DNA from: Desulfoferrobacter suflitae
GTDB lineage: Bacteria; Desulfobacterota; Syntrophobacteria; Syntrophobacterales; Syntrophobacteraceae
Length of the DNA stretch: 64,000 nt
Assembly (NCBI RefSeq): GCF_022603395.1
Contig: NZ_JAIBKA010000002.1
Span: 124,001-188,000, forward strand
Reading direction: 5' to 3'
Shown one piece after another: positions 43,509-52,707 of this stretch. Each line of letters starts with the position of its first letter. Position 1 is the stretch's first letter. The notes beneath the pieces are model-generated. The model did not search any database, was not told the origin of the DNA, and saw only the letters and a program-made list of their open reading frames with translations. The position numbers and the translations under genes are program-made.

Positions 43509-44153
43509 ATGACAACTCAGACAACTCAACCGAGCGAAGTTGAAACCCAGTTGAAAGAATATATCCGCTACCTCAAGGAGCGCGTGTTTTTTGAACCGCA
43601 GTCCGCCTCGTTACACTACAATCTGGGGCTGGCCTACGCGCGCAAGGGGTTGGCCGATGATGCCATATCCGAATTCAAGCAGGCCCTCGAATGCGATGCC
43701 ACTCTGGCCCAGGCCCACGTGAACCTGGGAGGATTATACTTTCAAAAAGGCAGTCTGGAGCAATGCATTGAAGCCAATCTCAAGGCTCTGGAAATCGACC
43801 CGAAGCTGCCCATGGCACACAGTAACCTCGGCTTTGCCTACCTGCAGAAAGGCGATTACGCCAAAGCCATTGAATCGAGCAAGCGGGCCATTGAATCTTC
43901 TCCGGACCTGCTTCAGGCGTATAATACATTGGCCGTTGCCTACCTGCAGACGGATCAAGTGCAGGCAAGCATCGAAGCTTCACAGAACATACTCGGGCTC
44001 AACGAGAGCTTTGCCCCTGCCCATTATAATCTGGCGGTTGCCTACCGCATGAATGGCCAACCGCAAGAAGCCAGGGAACATTACGACCGAGCCTTAGCCC
44101 TTGGTTATCCCGTTGATCCGGATGCCCGGGCCGAATGGGATGAGCTTGAATAG
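43509..44153 (+). CDS. TPR repeat protein
   Basis: A 214-residue tetratricopeptide protein. Five or so TPR units run from residue 35 to 200, each with the W/L-G-Y/A-P pattern (for example SLHYNLGLAYARKGLADDAI and AHVNLGGLYFQKGSLEQCIE). No signal peptide is seen. TPR proteins serve as scaffolds; the partner is unknown. I chose the ATG at 43509 after AGGATA; an ATG at 43455 has no ribosome site. It is divergent from the dsr cluster and followed 30 bases later by an FKBP-type isomerase gene. Confidence 0.85.
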   Translation: MTTQTTQPSEVETQLKEYIRYLKERVFFEPQSASLHYNLGLAYARKGLADDAISEFKQALECDATLAQAHVNLGGLYFQKGSLEQCIEANLKALEIDPKLPMAHSNLGFAYLQKGDYAKAIESSKRAIESSPDLLQAYNTLAVAYLQTDQVQASIEASQNILGLNESFAPAHYNLAVAYRMNGQPQEAREHYDRALALGYPVDPDARAEWDELE

Positions 44154-44183
44154 ACCTCACCGGCATAGTGAAAGGCTGTCTGC

Positions 44184-44696
44184 ATGATGGAAGTATCCAA
44201 GGACATGTTCGTCATCATCGAGTATACCGTTCGCCTGCAGGACGGTTCCTACGTCAAGGGGGAAAAGGGACCGGTTTCACTCAATTTTGTGGTCGATTAC
44301 AACCAGATACTGCCGGCCCTCGAGCGCAGGCTGCTGGGGCTCAGAGCAGGGGAAAAGGCGGATTTTGTGATCCCGGCGCGAGAAGCTTTTGGGGAGCATG
44401 ATCCGTCCCAGGTGCGCACCAAGACCTTTGACGAATTTCCCGAGGGACGTCACCTGGCGGAAGGCAAATGGGCCGTGGCAACCAACGAACAAACCCAGGC
44501 CCGGTACAGCTATTATGTGAAGGAAAAGACGGACCGGTCGGTGACCCTGGACTTCAATCATCCCCTTGCCGGACAAGACCTCTACTATCGAGTGGAAGTC
44601 ACCCATATTCGCCCGGCTTTGCCGGAAGAACTCGAATATTTGAGACCGTGCGAGGGCAACGAAAATCCGCAGGTCTCATCGTTGGCTCATGCGTAA
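44184..44696 (+). CDS. FKBP-type peptidyl-prolyl isomerase (SlyD-like)
   Basis: A 170-residue SlyD-type isomerase and chaperone. The FKBP part has EYTVRLQDGSYVKG, then LPALERRLLGLRAGEKADF and IPAREAFGEHDPS, which match the FKBP-IF domain layout of SlyD; the insert-in-flap region follows at residues 80-130. The His-rich metal tail of E. coli SlyD is absent. It would help fold cytoplasmic proteins. It is the second gene after the TPR gene on the plus strand. Confidence 0.85.
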   Translation: MMEVSKDMFVIIEYTVRLQDGSYVKGEKGPVSLNFVVDYNQILPALERRLLGLRAGEKADFVIPAREAFGEHDPSQVRTKTFDEFPEGRHLAEGKWAVATNEQTQARYSYYVKEKTDRSVTLDFNHPLAGQDLYYRVEVTHIRPALPEELEYLRPCEGNENPQVSSLAHA

Positions 44697-44793
44697 CAAA
44701 ACCGTCCACGCTTTCACGGGAAGATGACTTTGGATTCCATGCAGGCCGGGGGCAATCGTCCCGGCTGGAGTGGCATGTGTCGCTCGCAAGCTG

Positions 44794-45132
44794 TCACTCC
44801 TTGGCGGGAACTCGTTTGCCGTACCAGTTGCAGAATTCCAGAAGGATGCGTGCTCGAGGTTCCCCGCGCAGCAAACCCACACACAATTCGAACAGCTCCT
44901 TTTGAATCACCTCGGAATGCCCGCTCTGGGGGTGGACCTGCAGAAACTCCCGCAGCAGCGTGCCGGCATTCAATGAAACCTGGCTGAACATCCGCTCACG
45001 CGGGTCTTTCGGCTCCTGGAAAGGATTCCACTTATCGTAGCCCATACGCAAAATGCGTTCCTGGCCGCGTTTGGACATGCCATCAAAAATGGCTTTCTTG
45101 CGTATTTCATACTCTTGCTCATCATGCGCCAT
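44794..45132 (-). CDS. Hypothetical protein next to ahbAB
   Basis: A 112-residue, largely helical protein. It begins MAHDEQEYEIRKKAIFDGMS and contains RGQERILRMGYDKWNPFQEP, a pattern I cannot assign. Two cysteines occur (CVGLL, CNWYG), too few for a cluster. It starts six bases after the fused siroheme decarboxylase and is surely in that operon. A role in heme synthesis or in its protein's stability is only suggested by position. Confidence 0.65.
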   Translation of the reverse strand: MAHDEQEYEIRKKAIFDGMSKRGQERILRMGYDKWNPFQEPKDPRERMFSQVSLNAGTLLREFLQVHPQSGHSEVIQKELFELCVGLLRGEPRARILLEFCNWYGKRVPAKE

Positions 45133-45138
45133 TGATTT

Positions 45139-46125
45139 CTACTCCCAAAACAGTTTCAGCCTGATCTTCTTGAATTCTCTCGTGCTGAAGAGAATTTCAT
45201 AGTCGTGCAGGTGGATCGCCTCCGCAAGTTTTTCAGCAATCCTTCGGCATTCCTCCATAGTACGGCCGTGCACCATGGCATACAGGTTGTACGGCCAAAC
45301 CGGGTACGCCGGCCGATGGTAACAGTGGCTCACTTCGGCATGCGATGCGAGTATTTTGCCATACCTGTCAATTCCTTCCACAGGGCAGCTCCACACGACC
45401 ATCCCATTGGCGCTGAATCCCACCTGGCGATGGTTGAGGACCGCGGCAAAGCGCCTTATCACACCGTGATCAAGCCATTTTGAGATAAGCGTCAACAATT
45501 CTTCTTCTTTCATATCCAAATCGTTGGCCCACAACTCGAAGGGGCTTTCCACCAATGGCAAATCTTCCTGTATGGTTCTCACAATCCTGATATTTGCGGA
45601 AGAAGAATCGAACGTATCGTCCGATTCTGTTTTCGGCTGCCCGGACCGATCATCATTCGCTGCGCTTTCCCCTTCCTCGAGCACGTCGAGCACTACCGCC
45701 AGTTTATACTTCTTCAGCGCCGGCAGAATGAGCGCCGGCCAGCCTCCCGCAGCAGACGACAGCCGCTCCACTGTCCCTTCCAGGGACTGCCCGGGAGGAA
45801 CCGCAATGGTGTACCAAATGTTGTAAGCCCCGGGACGGAGATAATTGTGGCTGACCCCGGGGTATTGGTTGATGACAGCGGCGGCCCTTTCCACCTCATC
45901 CTGCGGCACCGCCATGGCCACCAGGCTGCTGCGATAGCCGAGTGCACCGGTATTAAAAATGGCGCTGATTTGCCGCACCAATCCCTCATCCTTGAGGAAC
46001 TTGATGCGGCCGCGCACTTCTCGCGAATCTATTGCCAATCCCTCCGCCAACCTTTGGTAGGGTTTCGGCACTATTGGAAATGCGCGCTGTATGCGGTCGA
46101 GTATGACCCGGTTTACGGCATCCAA
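45139..46125 (-). CDS. ahbAB: Fused siroheme decarboxylase AhbA-AhbB
   Basis: A 328-residue fusion of two Lrp/AsnC-related halves. Residues 1-150 (ending near KKYKLAVVLDVLEEGE) and 175-328 both carry an HTH-like region and the siroheme decarboxylase motif: SHNYLRPGAYNIWYT in the first, SHCYHRPAYPVWPYNLYAM in the second. AhbA and AhbB together convert siroheme to 12,18-didecarboxysiroheme in the alternative heme pathway used by sulfate reducers and archaea. In Desulfovibrio they are separate genes. A linker of about 25 polar residues joins the halves. The TTG start has an AAGGAG site at good spacing. Confidence 0.9.
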   Translation of the reverse strand: MDAVNRVILDRIQRAFPIVPKPYQRLAEGLAIDSREVRGRIKFLKDEGLVRQISAIFNTGALGYRSSLVAMAVPQDEVERAAAVINQYPGVSHNYLRPGAYNIWYTIAVPPGQSLEGTVERLSSAAGGWPALILPALKKYKLAVVLDVLEEGESAANDDRSGQPKTESDDTFDSSSANIRIVRTIQEDLPLVESPFELWANDLDMKEEELLTLISKWLDHGVIRRFAAVLNHRQVGFSANGMVVWSCPVEGIDRYGKILASHAEVSHCYHRPAYPVWPYNLYAMVHGRTMEECRRIAEKLAEAIHLHDYEILFSTREFKKIRLKLFWE

Positions 46126-46407
46126 ACGTCACTCCTTATCGCTCATTCACAGCGAGGCCCACCCGCAACTTCACCGTTCAGATCTCGCAAAGGATCGGTG
46201 ATCCTCAGCCAATCCCTCAAACCATCATAAAATTCTTCACTGCATTGCGGCAAGGACATTGTCCTGCAAATGTTTCAGCTCAACATCACTGTAATGATAC
46301 AACAACTCACTGAAAACTTCGACCCGGCTCCCTTTCCCGTTTGTTCTCACCCCCGTCTCGTGATATGTGTGGTTCACCATTTTATGCCAAACATGAGGTA
46401 TTTACCA

Positions 46408-47580
46408 ATGGCCACCGCCCTCACCATCCGCCACCTCGTCAATACGCCGGCCGGCCCGGTGCCGCTCAGCGCAGAGGGCGAACGGATTCCGCTTCCCGGC
46501 GGACCCGACAATGCCCTGTCGCAACTGTGCTACGGGCCATACCTCAAGGCCATCTCCGATTGTTTATGTCGCAACGCGTGTCAGCCCCTGCTGGAGCTTC
46601 TCTCCAAGCATGTCAAACGCTCCATTTCTCTGGCCGAAATCAAGCGGGTTGACCTGATCAGCGAAAAACACGGAACCCTTTATCAAGTGGCCCGGCTGAA
46701 CGCCGATTTGGACGAGGGAGCATACTCACTGGCGGTGAATGTGGCAACCTATCCGGAACAACACGCCTTTTTGGAAAACGAGTTTCATCTCCTGCAACAC
46801 TTGTGTGATAAATTTTATCCGGCTTTTTTGCCTACCCCCTACTTGAAGGGGGGAGCACTCTATAGAGATGAAAGCCTTGGCTGCATGAACCTGCAGTTTT
46901 TTGTCGCCGAATGGTTCGAAGATTTCCATGAGTTCCACCTCACCACACAGCCAAAGGAGGCTCACCCCGTCATCCAAGTGTGGAATGCTGATTCAGCAGA
47001 CAGTGTGCTCACCCGGGAACAGACCCGTTCTCTCTACCGCTGCGCCGCTGCCATCCTGACAACCTATCTCGATGAACGCTCCTTTGAGCAGATCTATCCC
47101 TGGCATCACGCCGCCGGCGATTTCGTCGTGCGGGTGAAGCAGGGTGCCATTGATCTTCGACTCGTCACGGTACGGGACTATCGTTGTCTGCTCGCACCCG
47201 GTCCGGGCTGTGAAAATATCCTGGCGGCCATTTTACATTTTTTCCTCAATGCGACCATGCGCCTGCGACTGGACAGGTTGGACGGCACCGGAGCACTGGC
47301 CTGGGCAGGTCCTGACAGCTTGACGGGAATGACCGAGGGTTTTCTGGAAGCATGGGCGAAAAAACATCGCAGCACCCCTCACCTGCCTTCCTGCCATGAG
47401 ATTTTGCAGGTGATGGGTGCCTTCACCCGGGAAGATTGGCTCTCCCTGGTTCCTCACGTTATCGATGACGGCCTGGTGGAAGCCGGTGAAGGGGAGTTTT
47501 TGAGGCCGCGTGCGCGGGAGCACGTCATTGCCCTGTGCCGGGCGCTGCGAGAAGCGGCGGCCGCTTGTCGCAGAACGTGA
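46408..47580 (+). CDS. Unrecognised protein, kinase-like-fold candidate
   Basis: A 390-residue protein I cannot place. The segment PWHHAAGDFVVRVKQGAIDLRLVTVRDY (residues about 227-254) resembles the H-x-D...D catalytic layout of aminoglycoside-phosphotransferase-like kinases, and an N-terminal acidic/hydrophobic half could be the small lobe. Homology is unproven. It has no signal peptide or membrane segment. I chose the ATG at 46408 after GAGGT; an earlier in-frame start at 46270 would add 46 residues with a low-quality sequence. It stands alone on the plus strand. Confidence 0.6.
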   Translation: MATALTIRHLVNTPAGPVPLSAEGERIPLPGGPDNALSQLCYGPYLKAISDCLCRNACQPLLELLSKHVKRSISLAEIKRVDLISEKHGTLYQVARLNADLDEGAYSLAVNVATYPEQHAFLENEFHLLQHLCDKFYPAFLPTPYLKGGALYRDESLGCMNLQFFVAEWFEDFHEFHLTTQPKEAHPVIQVWNADSADSVLTREQTRSLYRCAAAILTTYLDERSFEQIYPWHHAAGDFVVRVKQGAIDLRLVTVRDYRCLLAPGPGCENILAAILHFFLNATMRLRLDRLDGTGALAWAGPDSLTGMTEGFLEAWAKKHRSTPHLPSCHEILQVMGAFTREDWLSLVPHVIDDGLVEAGEGEFLRPRAREHVIALCRALREAAAACRRT

Positions 47581-47701
47581 CCCCAGAGCTATGGATAAAC
47601 GACCACCTCCGGTTGTCAATGCCGCCAATGAATTGTATGATGCGGCATGTTTTGCTGTCCTCTTGTCCGTTACAACAAAACCCTGATCAAAAAGGAGTTG
47701 C

Positions 47702-48142
47702 ATGATGGATGATGTCAAACGCATTCTGGTTGTCAGCAGATCGACCCAAAACTGCCGCAAAGCGGTCCATTACGGCGTCTCTTTGGCGAAGAAATATGGA
47801 ACGGAACTGTATGTCGTTCATGTGATCCATGATCCTTTCAGCCTGGAGGGTTGGAACCTGCCCGTTCCCTCCCTGCACGAAGAATACGAAAGGCTGAAGG
47901 AAGCTGCCAAGGACGATCTGGATCGTATCATCAGCAAAGAGAAAGCCGAGGGATTGACGATTCACGAATGGGTAAGGGACGGAAAACCGGTAGAAGAAAT
48001 TTTGAATATCGTGGAAAACGAACAGATTGATTTGTTGATCATGCTGGCGCATCAGGAAGGGCGTTTAGAACACTTCCTGTTCGGCCGCACCAATGAGACC
48101 ATCGTGCGCAAAATGCCCTGCGCCATTCTGCTGGTGCATTGA
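47702..48142 (+). CDS. Universal stress protein UspA family
   Basis: A 146-residue Usp domain. The N-terminal KRILVVSRSTQNCRKAVHYGVSLAKKYG and the C-terminal ATP-binding loop (MLAHQEGRLEHFLFGRTNETIVRK) match the family; the latter contains the G-x2-x9-G-S/T-type motif in altered form. Such proteins bind ATP or AMP and respond to stress. AAAAAGGAG precedes the ATG. The glgX frame begins at its stop, so the genes may be coupled. Confidence 0.9.
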   Translation: MMDDVKRILVVSRSTQNCRKAVHYGVSLAKKYGTELYVVHVIHDPFSLEGWNLPVPSLHEEYERLKEAAKDDLDRIISKEKAEGLTIHEWVRDGKPVEEILNIVENEQIDLLIMLAHQEGRLEHFLFGRTNETIVRKMPCAILLVH

Positions 48143-48186
48143 AACGTTACTCCTCAGAAAACTGCTCGGGAGAGACAGCTCAGCGC

Positions 48187-50313
48187 ATGATCGACACAAT
48201 CACTGTGGATATCGGCACTCCCATCCACCTCGGCGCGCATGTATGCGGCGCAGGGATTAATTTCGCCGTGTTCAGTCGTCATGCCAGCCGCGTCTGGCTG
48301 GAACTGTTTGATGACCCGAGCGACACAGCAGCGGCAAGAACCATTGAATTGGATGCCCGCAATCACCGAACCGGAGACATCTGGCACATTAGAGTGCATG
48401 GGATCGGCCAGGGCCAGCTCTACGCTTTCCGGGCCGACGGGCCATACCTGCCTCATCAAGGGCACCGGTACAACCGCAACAGACTGCTGCTGGACCCATA
48501 CGCTGTCGCCCTGCACGGAACAAGGAACTGGGATTTCCGTAAGGCCCGAGGCTACGATCCCAAATCACCGCTCGGCGACCTCTCCTGCTCGACCCGCGAC
48601 AATGCACCGCACAGTCCAAAATGCCTCATTACCGACGGCGCATTTGACTGGCAGGGCGACAGGCCGCTGCGCCATTCCTGGTCCGATACCATCATTTATG
48701 AAACGCATGTGCGCGGTCTGACAATGCACCCTTCCTCGGCCGTCACTCATAGGGGATTATACCTGGGAGTCGTGGAGAAAATTCCATATCTCAAGGACCT
48801 GGGCATCACTGCCGTGGAGCTCATGCCGATCCAGGAATTCAATGAGAATGAGTTGCAGCGCATCAATCCCGTGACCGGTGCCCCCCTGCGCAATTACTGG
48901 GGATACAACACCATTTGTTTCTTTGCTCCGAGAGAACAGTATGCCGGTTGCTCACGGCCGGGCTGCCAGCTGACGGAGTTCAAAACCATGGTGCGCGAGC
49001 TTCATCGGGCCGGCATCGAAGTGATTCTGGACATTGTGTTCAACCACACCGGCGAAGGCGACGAACTGGGGCCGACCATCAATTTCCGCGGACTGGATAA
49101 CCGTATCTATTACATGCTGGAAGATGACGCGCGCTTCTATCGGAATTATTCCGGATGCGGCAACACCAACAATTGCAATCATCCTGTGGTGCGCAATTAT
49201 ATCCTCGACTGTCTGCGCTACTGGACTGCGGAAATGCACGTGGACGGCTTCCGCTTCGACCTGGCGTCTGTTCTGGGTAGAGGCCAGGACGGAGAGTTGC
49301 TGGCGAATCCGCCGCTGCTTGAACGGATCGCCGAAGACCCCATTTTGCGTGACGTGAAACTGATCGCCGAAGCGTGGGATGCCGGCGGAGCCTACCAGGT
49401 CGGGTGCTTTCCCGGCCGCCGCTGGTCCGAATGGAACAGTCGTTTCAGAGACGAAGTGCGGCGCTACTGGCGCGGTGATGAAGGCATGATCGGCCATCTG
49501 GCAAGCCGCATTTGCGGCAGCGCGGATATCTATCAGCAGATCGACAAGGAGCCTCTCAACAGCATCAATTTCATCACCTGCCATGATGGATTCACCCTCA
49601 ACGACCTGGTCAGTTATCAGTCCAAGCACAATGAAGCCAACGGGGAAGGCAACCGCGACGGGACAGACTTCAACTACAGTCACAATTATGGTTGCGAAGG
49701 TGAAACGGATGATCCATTGATTCAAACAATTCGCACCAGACAGATAAAGAACATGCTGGCAACGCTTCTCATCGCCCGGGGAGTTCCAATGATAGCAGGG
49801 GGCGACGAGTTCCGCCGAACACAGCAGGGCAACAACAACGCCTACTGCCAGGACAATGAGATTTCCTGGTATGACTGGAGTTATCTTGGCAGGTATGGAG
49901 CCGTTCACCGTTTCTGCAAGGAAATGATTGCCTTCCGCAAACGGCATAAACTGCTGCGCCTGGAAAGCTTTTATACCGATAAAGATGTTTTGTGGTTCGA
50001 TCCAAAGGGTGACAGCCCGGACTGGAGCAGTTCGGACAAATCACTGGGATTGGTGATTCACGCGCGCCCAAACGCACCTTCGGATCGGACGCTCGGCATC
50101 CTGTTCAATGCCGAAGAACGCCGGGTGACTTTTAAACTGCCCACCCCGCCGCAGGGTGCCGCCTGGCATGTGGCAGTCGATACCGCCAAAGAGCCGCCGG
50201 ACGATATTTGTCGTCGAGGTGAAGAGCGCATTCTCCCCGCCCGGCATCACTTCGATATGGAAGCTCGGTCAATGGTCATCCTGGTTTCCCGTAACAACCC
50301 TGACGGTGCCTGA
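48187..50313 (+). CDS. glgX: Glycogen debranching enzyme (isoamylase type)
   Basis: A 708-residue GH13 debranching enzyme. An N-terminal CBM48-like domain (INFAVFSRHASRVWLELFD) precedes the catalytic barrel. Catalytic motifs are DIVFNHT, DGFRFDLAS with the nucleophile Asp, LIAEAWDAGGAYQVG with the acid/base Glu, and TCHDGFTLND. It removes alpha-1,6 branches from glycogen or limit dextrin. I chose the ATG at 48187, after GGGAGAG, giving a normal N-terminus; a TTG at 48139 overlaps the Usp stop and would add 16 residues. No other glycogen genes are in the window. Confidence 0.92.
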   Translation: MIDTITVDIGTPIHLGAHVCGAGINFAVFSRHASRVWLELFDDPSDTAAARTIELDARNHRTGDIWHIRVHGIGQGQLYAFRADGPYLPHQGHRYNRNRLLLDPYAVALHGTRNWDFRKARGYDPKSPLGDLSCSTRDNAPHSPKCLITDGAFDWQGDRPLRHSWSDTIIYETHVRGLTMHPSSAVTHRGLYLGVVEKIPYLKDLGITAVELMPIQEFNENELQRINPVTGAPLRNYWGYNTICFFAPREQYAGCSRPGCQLTEFKTMVRELHRAGIEVILDIVFNHTGEGDELGPTINFRGLDNRIYYMLEDDARFYRNYSGCGNTNNCNHPVVRNYILDCLRYWTAEMHVDGFRFDLASVLGRGQDGELLANPPLLERIAEDPILRDVKLIAEAWDAGGAYQVGCFPGRRWSEWNSRFRDEVRRYWRGDEGMIGHLASRICGSADIYQQIDKEPLNSINFITCHDGFTLNDLVSYQSKHNEANGEGNRDGTDFNYSHNYGCEGETDDPLIQTIRTRQIKNMLATLLIARGVPMIAGGDEFRRTQQGNNNAYCQDNEISWYDWSYLGRYGAVHRFCKEMIAFRKRHKLLRLESFYTDKDVLWFDPKGDSPDWSSSDKSLGLVIHARPNAPSDRTLGILFNAEERRVTFKLPTPPQGAAWHVAVDTAKEPPDDICRRGEERILPARHHFDMEARSMVILVSRNNPDGA

Positions 50314-50388
50314 CAGACCGCTCTAATCCATAGGCCGGGGCAATCTTGAACCGGCCACACACACCGGTCCGGCTTGCCGGCGACGCCC

Positions 50389-51498
50389 CTAATGCATGCG
50401 GTGCCGGAACAGCCAGGCTGCCGACGCCAGGCACACCACCCCGATCACGGCCATGGGCCAGAACTGATGGATGAGCAGAGTAAAGGAAGAATTTTCCAGG
50501 AATACACTGCGCAGAACCACGAGATAATACCGTAGAGGGTTCAGCAGGGTGAGCTCTTGGACGATCTCGGGCATATTGGCAATGGGTGTGGCAAATCCGG
50601 ACAGAATAATTGACGGCACTATGAACAGGAAAGCACCCAACAGCCCCTGCTGCTGGGTTACCGCAAGGGAAGAAATCATGAGCCCCACTCCCACGGCGGA
50701 GAGCAGAAAAAGCACAATGCCCGTATACAGAGTGAGGATATTCCCGCGCAACGGAACCTCAAACCACACGACGGCCAGCAGCATGATCAGGGAAGCCTCT
50801 CCGAGACCGATTATAAATCCGGGCAGGGCCTTCCCGAACAGGATCTCGACCGGGCGTAAAGGGGTCACCAGCAATTGATCAAACGTCCCCTGTTCGCGCT
50901 CGCGTGCCACCGACAGGCCGGTCACCAGAATGGTCACCACCAGCGTGAGGATGCCCACCACCCCCGGCACAATAAACCAGCGGCTTTCCAGGTTTTGATT
51001 AAACCAGAATCGAGTCACCAGGCGCGCGGGAGATTTGGGCAGCCCCTGGCGTTCTATCCAGCGGTCGTTGTAACCGGTCACAATGGAGCGCACGTAGCTC
51101 AGAACCACCATCGCGGTATTGGAATTTCTGCCGTCGACGATGACCTGCAGCTCAGCCGGGCGGCGCAACAGTAAATCGCGCGTGAACTGCGGGCCGATAT
51201 GCAGCACCAGGAGCACTTTGCGGCCGTTGATGAGCGGAGCGATTTCCCTGTTGCTTGAAATCCTCGCAACTTCGCGAAAGTTGGTGGAACCGGTGAAAGC
51301 GGCCAGCAGGTCCCGGCTGGCACTGCCCGGATCTTCGTTGTACACGGCATAAGGGACGCGGTTCAGATCGAAAGTGGCCGCATAGCTGAAGACCAGCAAC
51401 TGGACAAGCGGCGGCACGATAATCACGGTGCGGCTTTTTTTGTCCTTCAGCAAGGCCAAAAATTCCTTGATAGTGAGAGCGATGATGCGCCTGCCCAT
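50389..51498 (-). CDS. ABC-2 type permease (YhhJ/YbhR-like)
   Basis: A 369-residue ABC-2 permease. It has one N-terminal membrane helix (TVIIVPPLVQLLVFSYAATF), a periplasmic domain of about 130 residues, then five C-terminal helices with REREQGTFDQLLVTPLRPVEIL, the typical cytoplasmic ABC-2 loop. With the adjacent second permease, the double ATPase and the HlyD protein it forms a tripartite-type exporter. The substrate (drug, hydrophobic compound or envelope component) is unknown. It is the last gene of the operon, convergent with glgX. Confidence 0.9.
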   Translation of the reverse strand: MGRRIIALTIKEFLALLKDKKSRTVIIVPPLVQLLVFSYAATFDLNRVPYAVYNEDPGSASRDLLAAFTGSTNFREVARISSNREIAPLINGRKVLLVLHIGPQFTRDLLLRRPAELQVIVDGRNSNTAMVVLSYVRSIVTGYNDRWIERQGLPKSPARLVTRFWFNQNLESRWFIVPGVVGILTLVVTILVTGLSVAREREQGTFDQLLVTPLRPVEILFGKALPGFIIGLGEASLIMLLAVVWFEVPLRGNILTLYTGIVLFLLSAVGVGLMISSLAVTQQQGLLGAFLFIVPSIILSGFATPIANMPEIVQELTLLNPLRYYLVVLRSVFLENSSFTLLIHQFWPMAVIGVVCLASAAWLFRHRMH

Positions 51499-51512
51499 AC
51501 GTCGTATCCTGC

Positions 51513-52673
51513 CTACTCGAGACGCTTGCGCGAGCGCCTGCGGGTGATTGCCAGAAACAGGGTTGCCATCGCCATCAAAGCCAGAGCGTTGGGTAACACC
51601 ACCGACCAGACATTCCCGGCCAGGAATACACTCTGCAAAATGGCCACAAAGTACCTGGCGGCAACCGCATGAGTGAGCCCCTGTATGACGGGGGGCATGC
51701 TGCCTATGTCAAAAATGAATCCGGACAGGATAAAAGCCGGCAGGAAGGTGGCAATGATGGCAACCTGGCTGGCGACGAACTGACTCCTGGCCAGCGTGGA
51801 AATGAGCAGCCCCATGCCGAGAGCCGTCAACAGGAACAAGGCCGCGCCCGCAGACAGAAGCCAAAGGGAGCCACGCAGCGGAACGTGGAACAAAAAGACC
51901 GCCATCAGAACCGACAATCCCATGCCGCCCATGCCCAGGACAAAATAAGGCAGGAGCTTGCCGATGATCACTTCACGCATGGCGACGGGGCTCACCATGA
52001 GGGCCTCCATCGTGCCCCGTTCCCACTCCCGCGACATGATCAGTGCGGTCAGCAAGGCCCCGATCAGGGTCATAATCACAGCGATCAACCCGGGTACCAG
52101 AAAGTTTTGACTTCTCACCTCACTGTTGAACCAGATCCGCTGTTGCACTTGAACCGGCATGGGGGGTCCGCTGCCCCGGGCCTGCGACTCGCGTCTGATC
52201 CAGTCGTTCCAAACCCCTTCCACATAACCTGAGATGAGGCGCGCATTGTTGGCGTCAACCCCATTGATAATGACCTGAATGGCTCCGCCGTCGGCACGCT
52301 CAAGGCTTTCGGCAAAATCCTCGCGCACATAGACGAGGCCGTTGGCTTGATGCGTTAAGAGTGACCGCACGCCCTCCTGGATGCTTGGCACCTGCCGGGG
52401 ATCGAAATAGTTCGAGCCCCAAAACCCCTTAGTGAATCGGTGGGTTGCAGCAGATGGATGTTCCACCACCAGAGTGATCGGGACATTCTCCGCATCCAGA
52501 GAAACACCATAACCGAACAAGAGGAGCAGCACAACGGGCATCAGGAAAGCAATGGCAATGCTGCTCGGATCGCGCAGGATCTGGAGGAATTCCTTGCGCA
52601 TCAGACCGCGCAGGCGCATCGCCGCGCCCCCGCGTCTCGAGCTGCTCGTTTCGTCGGCCTTTGTCCCCATCAT
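51513..52673 (-). CDS. ABC-2 type permease (YhhJ/YbhS-like)
   Basis: A 386-residue ABC-2 permease with the same layout as the neighbouring gene: N-terminal helix (SIAIAFLMPVVLLLLFGYGV), periplasmic domain, and five C-terminal helices with SREWERGTMEALMVSPVAMREV. The pair probably works as a heterodimer. The gene starts 34 bases after the ATPase and ends 14 bases before the next permease. The first 20 residues are polar; a later Met (near residue 19) could be the start. Confidence 0.9.
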   Translation of the reverse strand: MMGTKADETSSSRRGGAAMRLRGLMRKEFLQILRDPSSIAIAFLMPVVLLLLFGYGVSLDAENVPITLVVEHPSAATHRFTKGFWGSNYFDPRQVPSIQEGVRSLLTHQANGLVYVREDFAESLERADGGAIQVIINGVDANNARLISGYVEGVWNDWIRRESQARGSGPPMPVQVQQRIWFNSEVRSQNFLVPGLIAVIMTLIGALLTALIMSREWERGTMEALMVSPVAMREVIIGKLLPYFVLGMGGMGLSVLMAVFLFHVPLRGSLWLLSAGAALFLLTALGMGLLISTLARSQFVASQVAIIATFLPAFILSGFIFDIGSMPPVIQGLTHAVAARYFVAILQSVFLAGNVWSVVLPNALALMAMATLFLAITRRRSRKRLE

Positions 52674-52707
52674 GCTTCAACCCCGTGCGAAAACCGGATG
52701 ATCGCCC

